Below, piece by piece: positions 22,205-32,690 of a DNA stretch of 64,000 nucleotides. Position 1 is the stretch's first letter. The number at the start of each line of letters is the position of its first letter. The DNA is from Isoetes taiwanensis. Its lineage: Eukaryota; Streptophyta; Lycopodiopsida; Isoetales; Isoetaceae. The stretch covers positions 248,001 through 312,000 of the forward strand of contig JAJEKV010000054.1 in assembly GCA_021234155.1 (NCBI GenBank). Direction: 5' to 3'. Below the pieces are notes generated by a model, which saw only the letters and a list, made by a program, of their open reading frames with translations, ran no database searches and was not told the origin of the DNA. The position numbers and the translations under genes were made by a program.

Positions 22205-25200
22205 ATAGGAATTGTGCCTCCGGGGTGGTCTCATGGAATTGTCGAGGCTTCCCTTGGCGAAGGGGGCGGTCGAACTCCGTGGCGTGGCGGCCGATATGGA
22301 TCTCATCTTTCTCATGGAGACATGGGAGCATCTTTGGCCTAAGGCTACGATCTGCCCGGGTTACCAACATTTCTCGGTCTTCAATACATGCGGGGACGGA
22401 GGGGTCATGGTGGAGTGGCTTGCTACTACCGGACAACCTTGGCACATTCGGTTACCCCTCCAAGGAAGAGGCAGACACAACCGGTACTTGTGGGTTCGTG
22501 TGCATAATAAACGGTGGCAACCCTCTTTTTTCGGCGCTGTTATTTCCCTCACGAAGAGCACCTTCTATCGCAGCCACCCCGATGCGGATAGGATGGACCC
22601 TTATGTCGATCTATATGATGACATCTGGCAGACACCAGCGGTTGGGTAGGGTCGTCCTTCTTGGAGATTTCAATGCATGGGCGGGGAGTAGAGCAGCCCA
22701 TGCGACTTGACCCCCCTCACGACGATGTCCTGCAGCCTACGCCCTTGGAAAGCAACCCGCCACGAGGATCGGATGGCGCCCAGGTCACTCGCTTTGGCGG
22801 CGGTTGCTCTGCTATGTGGTGTTTTTGACTTGATAATTTGCAATGGCACATCACAAGTGGCCCGATTCTCGCAAGTGCACATGCATGGGACAATCGTGGG
22901 GAGGGTCCGGTGTGGTGGACTATGCGCTCAGTAGTGCGCCAAGATATGCATCTCATCGGTCGTTTCCGGGTGGGCAATGCATACGGTTCGGGATGAGGAG
23001 GTCGACTCGGATCACCTTCCACTTTATTTGGACTGGTTTGGCAAGCGCGCGGAACCCCCACTATGCCAGCCCCTCGCCGTCCTCGGTTGAGACTAGATTA
23101 TGAGCGTGCAGAGGACTATGCCGAGGTGCTCATGGGGACCCTCCCGTGAATTCTGCGGACCTCCACACTATAGCGGCCAGACGCAACCGGTGACTTCGCT
23201 ATTACGGGATGCGGCCGGACAGGTGCTTTGGCGGACTCCCCAGCGTCGCCGCCGTGGTCAGCAACATTCCCGCCAGAACCGATGGTTTGATGCGGAGTGT
23301 AAAGAACGCAAGCGGCGGCTCCGGTCACATTACGGATCCAGGTGCCCGCTTGCGAGGCCACCACACGATGCCAGCCTATCCCCGAAGGAGACAAAGGCGG
23401 TACCTGCCCGCATCGGGGAGATGTTAGGCCTGCTTGGACACTCATCCTCGAACCTTTTGGCGCAGAGTGCTTTGAAGGCCAGCCCAACCTACGGGGGACA
23501 TCACACCCGAGGCGGTGGGAGAAAAGATGCGGCGGCTCTATGACCCGCCCGGGGACGCCAGCGCCCATACCCCCACGGGATGGCCCCCATTAGTTTCGTG
23601 GAGGAGGATGTTGGGGAGGGTCCGCAACGGCCGGGCTAATGGGAAGGCGGATGACCTCGATGGTATGCGGCCGAAGTTACTCAAATGGGCGTGTCACCGC
23701 TTGTGCCGGTCCTCACTACCTGTTCAACGAGCATTGCGGGGAAGGTCTCCCGACAATGGACCACAAGCGTGGTTGTTCCCATTCACAAAGGCGGGCGACC
23801 CACCTTTGTCCGCCAATTACCAGGGACGATCATGGTCGATTCAAGATTTGCCAAACTCTTGGCTAGCATTCTCGAAGCGGCGATTGACCGGCCGGGCGGA
23901 GGTCGCAGATGTCGCGGGCCCTCACACACAGCGAGCTTTAGACCCCCGCCACTCAACGATTGACCATATCTTTACAACTGCGGGCGATTGAAGCCGGTCC
24001 GGAATCATCGGCGGGACTTGTATTCTTTGCTTTGTGGACTTAGCGAAGGCTTTTGATCTGGTTCCGGGGAAAAGCGTAGGCTAGGCTGCGCCAACGGGGC
24101 TCCCCTTTTGTGCGAGAATGCCATATACTGAGTTGTATGAGAGTTGTTTTGGCGGGGATCGTACCGACGGGCGAGGCATTCACCAATGTAGTATCGGGTC
24201 GGCGGGGTTGCCCCCCCTCGCCAACACTTTTTGGCCTCTACATTGTCGGTTAGAGCCCCGACGACTTCGCGAGCATGGAGGGATGGCATACGACTTTTGC
24301 ACTGGGTCATCCGCCCGGCTCATCTATGCGGGACGATGTTGGCCTCTTGGCCCACACCCAGAAGTTATGCGATCTCACTTGGATGCCCTAGACACATTTT
24401 GTCGCTCTGAGACATCTTGGCGTGAATTTGGCCAAGACCGTGGTGTTTCTCATATCCTCCTGCACTCACATGTCGGGGCGTACTGTGGACGCCACGCCCA
24501 CCTACAAGTACCTAGGGGTGGAGTTCCCCTCCGCCTCTCTGGCGGGGCGCCTATCCGCTATGGGTGACAACAGCTGGAAAGCGCTTTATGCCATGCGAAC
24601 ATGAGTCACCCGCAGAGCTCTATGATTGGGGCCATCGGTCACATCTGTTGTTAACCGGTCGAGCCCGGCCCTTTCATACAGCGGGTCGAGGTTTGGGGCG
24701 ACTGTCTCTTTGGCGACCTGGAATGACTTGGAGCAGGTGCGAAGGCATTTTGGCACGGGCACTTGGGGTTAAACCTTCAGTCCCCTATCGATTCTCGGGC
24801 TGCAGAAACTGGATTCTTACGCTTCGGGCAGCCCTTGATAGACACATCGTCTATTTTCAGAAAGTAGTTACTATGGGTGATGCTCGGCTCCCCTTTTTGG
24901 GCTTACTTGTGGCAATGGGTCCTCGCCGGCTTAGGCCCTGTTGGAGGGGTAAGAGACATCGATGGTTCGCCGGATGCGAACGCGGGAAGCAGATCGTCTT
25001 GGTGGACCGGTGGCCGTCGTGGCGGCCTGCGGGGAGTACCCTAGACGCTTGTTTCCTTGGCAAGCTCTGGGACCCCGTCGCTCTAGAGCCAGTCAAAACG
25101 GCCCATTACAAGGAGCACATCAACCCCGTGTTAGCCGGGGTCCCAGCCTCTACCTGCGTTCCGGTGCCCGCCCCGGCTTGAGACTCATTGCCTCCATTCG

Positions 25201-25480
25201 CACGAGGTGCCCACCATCTTCGCGATCGAGGCGGGCGGGGTGGATTGGGGAGCCCCCCGCCAGCTCTGTCGAGTCTTCATCAAGCGGGTGCCATTGAGGA
25301 TGAGTCTCACACTTTCGAGTTGCCGGCGTTGATCACATCCGGGCGGATCACGGCCCTTAGTATGGCCGGACTTGCCCGCTTACATTTGCCGATGAACACA
25401 CCGTCAAGACGTGCCACGGGGTCGCATATACCGGAGAGTCTTGGACTGCGAGGTCACCTTTGCCCCCGCTTTGGCTTTGA
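22205..25480 (+). pseudogene. LINE ORF2 relic: AP endonuclease and reverse transcriptase
   Basis: The endonuclease motifs WNCRG, ETWEH and GDFNA, and the RT motifs ADDLDGMRPKLLKWA, FVDLAKAFD, a broken YADD and YKYLGVEF, follow in correct order but are spread over all three frames. This implies many small insertions and deletions. The C-terminal GAIEDESHTFELP aligns with GNVEDEHHTFIQC of the LINE at 57 kb but has lost its cysteines. It normally nicks target DNA and copies RNA by target-primed reverse transcription. Confidence 0.8.
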
Positions 25481-25558
25481 TTGATTGGGCACTACGGGTG
25501 CGGTGCATGACTGTATATATTTGGGTGTTTTTGCATTGTATATGTTAGGACAGTTTGT

Positions 25559-25715
25559 CAGCAGGCTGATTGCTGCCACGGTTTTTCCCTCGAAAACCCT
25601 TCGGGGCGGGGGTTTTTTAATTCGGACAGTAATCCGCTTGCTGCGTTTTTGTATTGGGTCCCATAGACCGATTGGTCTCCGTGGACGATAAAAGTACCTT
25701 CCTTCCTTCCTTCCT
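25559..25715 (+). other. LINE 3' structural element (copy 1) and CCTT tail
   Basis: The stem-loop GGTTTTTCCCTCGAAAACC (25580-25598) is enclosed by the arms CAGCAGGCTGATTGCTG (25559-25575) and CAGTAATCCGCTTGCTG (25627-25643), which pair almost throughout. A terminal hairpin with arms AGACC/GGTCT inside GTCC/GGAC lies at 25656-25686. The tail is (CCTT)n at 25697-25715. Confidence 0.8.
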
Positions 25716-26399
25716 TATGTCTTATTGTCTAATATCTGGACCAATGCTTCGCGTAAGAAGACCAGAAGCTTTATCTTCATTTTCAGTGAAGTACAACATC
25801 ATCTTCATTTTCCTAAAGTAAAAAGTTTCTGTTGTGATGGTGCCCATTATATTAATGGCCCTTGAAGATGACTTTGGAGCATGTGCAGCAGTATCAGAGG
25901 AACACTTGTTTGTTCCCAAGCAAGACAATATGGGTTATTTGATCAAGAGGTTCAGATGAAGAAAATGGAGAAACTAGTCTTGTAATATAGACTTGTAGTA
26001 TGGACTTGTAGTATGCACTTCATTATCTAGAAATCAGAAGAGAATTAAAGCAGATGCCTGAGCTACTGGATATACAAGAAAGAATTGAGCCTGGGACCAG
26101 AAACAATTTGCCTGAGTTAAAAACCAGAAACAATTGACCAGATTCCTTATTGTACAAGCACAACAATTGTATATTTTAATATTTGCTGCATAAAGTTACA
26201 ATTGACAACCTTGTAAGTTAAAAACTATTCATTCTCTGGATCTGCACTGAAACAGAAACACATTGAACAAATTGTCCAAGCCTGCGAGCAAAAGAGCTGC
26301 CATGTTAAGGCTAACAATTTTATGGTTAATCTTATATAATCGATTCGTGGATGTCTCAGCCAATGATGAGTCTACAATCAATGATTTGGTAGCACCTAG
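25716..26399. other. Harbinger internal non-coding DNA
   Basis: AT-rich sequence with no gene seen. It separates the LINE tail from the 3' end of the Myb/SANT gene. Confidence 0.5.
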
Positions 26400-27490
26400 C
26401 TATTTATGATTCTCTTGAACCTGTTTAGAGCAAAGGGACAAATTAAAAAGAATTATTTGCAATGCAAATCTACCTTGATATTGCATCAAACTAGCTATTA
26501 GTTGGGTGTTGAATGCATTTTGTTGTTGAACCATTGAGGAGAACATCTGTGACATTTGTAATTGCAGCTCCATTCTTTTAAGTTCCATTGTCTCCTCGTG
26601 TACAATTTTCCGTAATGAACAAATGTGAGAAGGCAAAATCATAATTTAAGGAATTAGTTCAAACAGGATTACCTTCTCAAATCTTGAGTTTTCAGCTTCT
26701 ACCATAGATTTTATAGCTTCTGTCGTGTCAGCTTCAGTAGTTTTGACCTTCCTCTTCCGTGCATTCTCCTTGCCCTTCACTCCAGCACCTCTACATGCTT
26801 GATCTCGGGGGGCTATCAGGAGACTTGGGATCTTCAGTCTCATTGAAGATGCATGGATTTCTTGCATTGGCAGCAGCAGCGGCTGCTTCATCGTCTACAA
26901 CGAATGCCTTTGCTCTCCCTGAAGTAGAGGATGGGCGAGCATGAGTAAAGGTGTCAGGCTCTTCAATGTTGCCTTCATGCATATTACTGTAAGCAAAGTT
27001 GTTAGGCATAAGCTCTTCAATGTCCTCTTCATGCACATGTGTGTCATCCATGTAACAGTCATCATGCATATGTGGGGCATGCATGTAGCTCTCATCGCTT
27101 GCTGCAAAACCATCGTCTTCGATATTCATTGCACGGGACCTTGGCTGAGACCATCATCAATGCCACCGGGTACACTAGGCACTTTGCACATCTTGAAAAT
27201 AGATCATCTAACAGCTGATAAGGGGGCCAGTTTGTTGCCATAGATCCAGTTTTAGAGGCTTGCTCTTTCAATCGTTTGTACCTCGTCTTCAACTTCTCCA
27301 TTTTAGCCCTTAATTGTTTGGCAGTTAAGTCCATGTCATATGCCTTGGCAAGATCATGAGAAACATTCGACCATTGTTTGTTCGACAAATGAATCTTCTC
27401 ATTAACAAAAAAAAAGTTACTATACAACTTGATGAATGTCATCTCCTTTCCCACATCCCAATACCTTTGGCCCTTTGCTGAAGCAAACAA
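26400..27490 (-). pseudogene. Harbinger Myb/SANT-like DNA-binding protein, frameshifted
   Basis: Minus strand. 27490-27092 has a trihelix Myb/SANT-like domain: RYWDVGKEMTFIKLYS, the tryptophan motif KQWSNVSHDLAKAYDMD, then LRAKMEKLKTRYKRLKEQ. After a frame change, 27129-26791 is an acidic, His-rich linker ending in an Ala run. Another frame change leads to a basic patch (KGKENARKRKVK) and EAIKSMVEAENSRFEK (26891-26646). 26642-26400 is a Met/Gln-rich coiled coil (MELQLQMSQMFSSMVQQQ). This is the known second Harbinger protein, which helps the transposase bind the termini and enter the nucleus. Some breaks may be introns. Confidence 0.78.
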
Positions 27491-28263
27491 AACTGTAAGC
27501 TTTGATGTGAAACATATGAAAGTTTTATAATAGAACCTGACATATTCTCTTGTGGTTTTGCAAATTGTCCCTTCAAGAAGAATAAGAAATTAGTAGTTTA
27601 TATATTCAATCTAATGAAATTAAACATTCTAATGGTACATTAGAAGCTGAAATCCCCAATTATCTTAGATATAAAAAAGTGAAGAGCAATAAAGAGCATT
27701 TCACACCTACCTCAATAATTTGGACGTCTCCCATCCCATTTTGGCCATCCAATGGTTGCATAGAATTGGAGCTCACATATAGAAGCTTGCATCCCTGCTC
27801 AGAAACAGATCCAAATAATAAGCAAATGCTTAACATGCTTAGAAACAGATACATTTATGTAAGATACATTTTTATTTGCTGCCAACACAAAAATAGGTGC
27901 AAGGTTGAACAGTTAGCCCAAAAGCAATATTTTTTATGATAAATACCTCTTGTTCTTTGAAGTTTGACACTATTTTACGCATTCAGCTGATCGTTAAGAA
28001 AAAATCTGCAACAAAATAGTGAATTCGAATGAAAAGATCCAAAAATCTTCAGCAATTTTGCTTTCAAGCAACCCCAATATGTTCTGCCCTTTATTCCGAT
28101 GCCTCCATGCAAGCTCTAGTCTCCATGCATCTGGTCTAGCGAATTCCTCTGATCTGCCTGTTCTAATCGTAGTTAAACTCCACCGAAGGTAACGGGGGTA
28201 AGAACCCCTCTAGTATAAAATCGGTATACGGTAGAGGTATACGAGAGGGGTGCAACATTGTTG
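27491..28263. other. Harbinger right subterminal region
   Basis: No gene seen. The last 80 bases are rich in palindromes (GTATAC repeats around 28222-28241, GCAACATTGTTGC around 28252-28264) next to the terminal repeat. This is a plausible transposase or Myb binding zone. Confidence 0.5.
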
Positions 28264-28278
28264 CATGTGGCCACCCCT
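28264..28278. repeat. Right terminal inverted repeat of Harbinger
   Basis: CATGTGGCCACCCCT, the exact inverse of 14179-14193, followed by AAT. Confidence 0.82.
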
Positions 28279-28281
28279 AAT

Positions 28282-30600
28282 GACACTTCCATATCCCTCA
28301 CTCAAGCATTTGGCTATCCCAAATGGTCCGAGTTAGAAGGAGGCCTTTCTGGGTGCTGGGTGATAATGTCCCCCGTAAGGGAAATTTTTCATGTTTAGCG
28401 GTGGGAGCATTGCATAGGGTTCGAGAGCGTAACAAATCTTATAAGCTAGGTTCCTCACTCTAACTATTCTGAATGGTCCTACACATCATGCTGCCAAATT
28501 TTGCAGTTTCTATTCAAAATGTATCTTTCTCAGCCGCAATTTTGAGCCATACTTCATCACCTTTCTCAAAATATCCTCGGGGGATGCACTTAGTCATAAG
28601 GGGGTATGGACGTCTGCGTTCGAAGGGTGGCCAAAAACATCCCTAGCATAATGATCTTTGAAAGCTAATTTAACCCCTAAAGTATATATTTTGCCACGGA
28701 TAATGGTGAAAAAACCCTCTAATGGTAAGTATAAAATACGAAATGGTAAAAAAAAACCCCTTTTATTGCACGCACATGTCCCATACTGCAAACAATATTG
28801 AATCCCCCGGGATTGTGCCATGTTGTTGGGGTCAAACATTATCCATATGTTGGCATAAAGGGTATCATACATGTAGCAGAAAGCTTCAAATTGATCATGT
28901 TTATCCCATATATACGTCCTCAACATATCTTCAAGAACTCAACTCAATCCTTCCATTTGGTTGTCCATCTTAGGATGGTATACCATGCTCATGTGGACTT
29001 TAGTACTGTCTGGTGCCTTCCAAAAGTCTCTTGTAAACTTAGGGTCTCGGTCAGATGTTATACCTCTAAGTACACCATGCAACTTGAAAATATTATCAGC
29101 AAAGAGCTATGCCATTTTCAATGCCACGATTGTTGACTTGCATGGTATGAAGTGTGCTAAGTTTGAGAGTGGATCCATGACTACAAGAATGCAATCGTTC
29201 CCCTTCCTCGTGGTTTGAATCCCTGTGATGAAATCTAGCATATGTCTTGCTGGATTGGCACTTCAAATGGTCAGAGATGCCCTGGGCTTCTGATATGCTC
29301 AAACATTCATACGTTGGCATGATACTACCCTTGTGATAGAGGTGTCCTTCCTCTACCTTATAGCCAAGTGAGATCCTTTACGGTTGCGGAGTCATGATTT
29401 TATCCTCTATTTTCTTGTAGAAATCAACTTTTACTACCCGTTCTTGCATGACGTTCAATTTCTTTAGAGACTATCATCAACATTCAACATTCCATTGAAT
29501 GCAGGATCTACGAGAAGGTATCGAGGATGACATTCAGCTTGTCTGATTATCTCAAAAGGCAACTATGTTTGCATCATCTTTGACCATCTATATTGCCCCA
29601 TTGCTTAGGATTGGTTGTGTGGGAAAATGTTCCAATCCCTTATGGACTGTGAGTATATCTCATTATGTTCAAGAGTTCCTTATCATGCATCAGATATCTA
29701 GACTTTGGCCCATTGAACATTTTATGGTCATGAGCAAATGACACGGGTTTTTTGCATCAAGACTACCCCCGTTCCTTCTTGCAAGCATCTATGATAAACT
29801 CATAGGCTTTTTCAGGTCGTAGAGAGCTAACATTGATGTTGTTGTGAGTGATGCCTTCAATTCCTCGAATGTGTTGATGCACTATTCTGTCCAAGGCTCA
29901 TCCCACTTCTTGACATCCTTCGTCATTCTTGACAATGGAGCTGCTATGTGCGAGTAATCTTTGACGAACTTGCGGTACTAACCTGCTAGGCCTAGGAAGC
30001 TTTGGACTTCTACCACATTATTTGCTCTTGGCCATCCTTCAGTTACTTCAATCTTGGCTAGATTCGTGGATAAGCCATTCGTTCCAACTATGTATCCAAG
30101 TATTCTCATATGCTGGATGTATCAAATGAGCACTTGCTCCTGTTAGCGTATAGCTTGTTCTTTTCAAGAACTTCAAAAGTTTACCTCAAGTTTGTGCTGT
30201 CATGTGCTGATTCATGGACTTGGAATGGGCACGTCATTGAAGGCAACAATGACGGAATGTCGCTCATCAAGCAAAGAACATTGCTGGTGCATTACATAGG
30301 CCAAAAGGCATCACTGTGAACTTGTAGTGGCAATACCGCATTCTGCAGGTGGTCTCGTGTATGACTTCTTTCTTCGTACAAATTTGGTAAAACCTCGGAT
30401 CGAAGATCAATCTTTGAAAAGACTTTGGACCCTGTAATTGATCAAAAAGATCATCTACACTTGGAAGAGGGTATTTGTTCTTTATGGTGTCCTTGTCAAG
30501 TCTCCTTCTTAGCAAATTATCCTTTTTCTTGAAGAACAAGATTGATGTCCAAATGATGATACCATGGCGTTCCAATGTATTATATGGGATAAGTACCTAG
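28282..30600 (-). pseudogene. Decayed Ty3/gypsy pol (RT to integrase)
   Basis: Minus strand. 30575-30267 is RT: KYPLPSVDDLFDQLQGPKSF and HYKFTVMPFGLCNAPAMF. Downstream near 29970 lies the post-RT motif GLAGYYRKFVKD, read on the minus strand through a disrupted frame. Near 29200-29140 is the integrase core motif CILVVMDPLSNLAHFIPCK. 28590-28290 resembles the integrase C-terminal end (GYFEKGDEVWLKI, then KFG). Many stops and frame changes are present. Gene order RT-RNase H-integrase marks gypsy rather than Copia. It stops at the Harbinger border, so Harbinger probably landed in it. Confidence 0.8.
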
Positions 30601-30774
30601 GTTGTACTACCAGATCACAGCACATATCAAGCATATTGGCATGTACAAGGTGCGATATGTGCATGTACGCCACTAACATGTTAATATATTACATGGGCTG
30701 CATCTTGGTGATATAAATTCATTGACATGTATTTATTCGGTGCTTATATTGGCACCCAAATGTTAACTACGCAT

Positions 30775-31195
30775 GCAAGGGATTCTCTTAAAAGAATCCA
30801 GAGATTCTTTTAAGCTAATCCCCTGGATTCTCTTAAGCTAATCCTATCTAAGAGCATTAAACATCCAAATCTTAAACAAAATCCTAATTTCTCTTTAGGA
30901 TTAGAATCCTAATATTCCTTAGGATCCTAATGCTTATTTTTCACTTATTCATTTTCCATGAATAGTGCAAAATAATAATGCACAGAATCCTAAAGGTGAA
31001 GGTAGGATATGTAAAAGAGAATTCTAAACAGTAGGGTAGGATTAGTTTAAGAGAATCCTACTAAAGGGAAAAGGATTAGCTCAAGAAACTCCTAAAGGAA
31101 AAGGTAGGATTAGCTTACGAGAATCCTAGGGGGAAAGTAAGATTCTCTTAAGAAGATCCGCAGGTTCTCTTAAGAGAACCCGCTTGGTATGTGTG
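30775..31195. repeat. Fold-back (MITE-like) inverted repeat
   Basis: The left part carries GGATTCTCTTAAAAGAATCC and CTTTTAAGCTAATCC. The right part carries the complementary GGATTAGCTTACGAGAATCC and TTCTCTTAAGAGAACC. Together they form long arms around an AT-rich centre. Outer ends CAAGGGATTC and GAACCCGCTTG are roughly inverse. No reliable target duplication. Confidence 0.6.
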
Positions 31196-32160
31196 GTTAA
31201 AATTAGGGAGCCAATAAAGGTTGTGGTATCTATTTACCCTCTGCGACCATTAGGAACTATTATATTACACATGTTAATATAACATTTTACGAAAGCCAAA
31301 AAGTTTATTAATCAGAATGTCTCATCTAACTGTATAAGCACAAAAAGATGCCATAGGAGCACGAGCCTGGAGCACAATGTACTTACTCCAGAATAGGAGA
31401 TTAACGATAAGAATCAATTCGAAGATACTGAATCCAGATGCGTTCCATCAGTTCTGATTCAAGGGAGGAACACTCTAAGCTGTCAATATCTTTTTCTGGG
31501 CCACCATAATAACATTGTGTGCAGATGAATAAATGCCCTAAAAGATGTGGTATCTGCGACGTTCCCATAGCGACCATAGGAGCCAACCGGAACCAAGATG
31601 AAATGCCCATTCTTAACATAGATAACACTAACATGTTAATATAACATAGTGTAATCTATGAAACCATTATATTACACATGGATGCTAATATGTTAGCCAA
31701 CTTGGTAATATAGCATGATGGGTTGCCCTCATGAGGATTGAAGAAGCATTGCTAAAAGTAACTATTTAACATTTTGTACTAAGATAGAACTATACTAGCT
31801 CGTTAACACTCCGAGCTAACCATCACCTCACTTTAAGAACATAATCACAGAATATATTAGAATTAGAGTAAAATAGAATAGATCTTTTTACATCCACGAA
31901 TACGAAGAGGTTATGGGACACATGCAATAGGCTAATATAACCATTACTACTAGAATCAAGAAACCCCTGCCTTGACAGGTTTTCAAGGGAAAAAGCTTTG
32001 CAGTAATGATGATATTAGACAATCAGAAAAAAATAAGTAGACCATGATGACTATTGAGGGTTCAGTAATTGAAGATGCTCATCTTGAACCTCAAGTATGT
32101 ACAATGTCAAGTCATGCATAGATGGTGCTTTGAGAAGTTGTAGGAGTGTGGAATAGAATC
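31196..32160. other. Intergenic, no gene recognised
   Basis: AT-rich. The word TTATATTACACATG occurs at about 31258 and 31668, hinting at a decayed repeat. No coding signal was seen. Confidence 0.4.
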
Positions 32161-32690
32161 CCATCGATCCGAGACATCGGATCGCCATTCTAGAATGGGA
32201 CGAGCATGCATGTTTTGCATGCATGCGGGCGGCGCATGCCCGTTCTGGTTGGGACTTCGCTATTTTAGGCGCGTTTCTGCTTCGACTTCTCATCGGCGCT
32301 TCCTCTTCTCTCTCAGCAGTACCTTATTCTCTTTGAACCCACCCTCCCCCCCTTCTTTGTTATTGTATTTTTATCGCGTGGCACGCGCGTAATCAGCCCC
32401 TCCACTCTGGGAGGTTTGGTTTGTCTTGTTGTTTTGTTGGTGTTGTGCAGGTACAGGTTAGCGAGCGGCATCTGTTTCGACTTTTCCATTCGTGGGTTTT
32501 GGGAACGATTTTTATGCCTTACGTTTGTCCAAGCCCCTTGCCGAAGGCTTATCACTAGGGTTTTTCCTCGAAAACCCGAAAGGGCGGGGTTTTTTAATCC
32601 CGGTGATAAGCTTTCGGCAGGTACACTAGCCCAGTCTCTATTAGCATTGTATTTTGTTGGGGTCCAAATGATATAATTGGATTTTCCCTT
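32160..32690 (+). mobile_element. 5'-truncated LINE 3' end (copy 2)
   Basis: A GC-richer patch ends in the LINE 3' structure. The hairpin GGGTTTTTCCTCGAAAACCC (32558-32577) is enclosed by the arms GCCGAAGGCTTATCAC (32540-32555) and GTGATAAGCTTTCGGC (32603-32618). A GGGGTCC-type terminal segment follows near 32660. Upstream limits are uncertain. No coding remains are readable. Confidence 0.65.

Larger units (their letters stand above)
21380..25715 (+). mobile_element. GC-rich LINE, near full length, heavily frameshifted
   Basis: Markedly richer in G+C than its AT-rich surroundings. From 5' to 3' it carries: an ORF1-like start MAKRQKKGRKTSGAP (21384); an ORF1 C-terminal RRM/CTD-like part (AILRRARMLKGTSLS, then EARRRE, around 21815-21920); endonuclease pieces (VSWNCRGF near 22225, FLMETWEHL near 22307, LLGDFNAWAG near 22660); and RT pieces (NGKADDLDGMRPKLLKWA near 23640, CFVDLAKAFDLVP near 24027, a frameshifted YADD region near 24328, TYKYLGVEFP near 24500). 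The C-terminal IEDESHTFELPAL (near 25300) matches the second LINE. The 3' UTR has two hairpins and a CCTT tail. No convincing target duplication was found. Confidence 0.85.
14179..28278 (+). mobile_element. PIF/Harbinger DNA transposon with nested insertions
   Basis: Terminal inverted repeats AGGGGTGGCCACATG (14179-14193) and CATGTGGCCACCCCT (28264-28278) are flanked by AAT on both sides (14176-14178 and 28279-28281), a 3-bp duplication as in this superfamily. Inside are the two usual Harbinger genes: a DDE transposase (plus, 14857-19803) and a Myb/SANT-like protein (minus, 26400-27490). A Helitron (15495-19112) and a LINE (about 21.38-25.72 kb) are later insertions. Without them the element would be roughly 6 kb. 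Both genes are disrupted, so it is inactive. The TIR match beyond 15 bp is weak. Confidence 0.82.

Noticed and set aside
21325..24310. Long minus-strand open stretches (for example 21714-21325, 22022-21507, 23568-23116)
   Set aside because: They lie opposite the GC-rich LINE. High GC removes stop codons by chance, and the translations are Pro/Arg/Gly-rich without domains.
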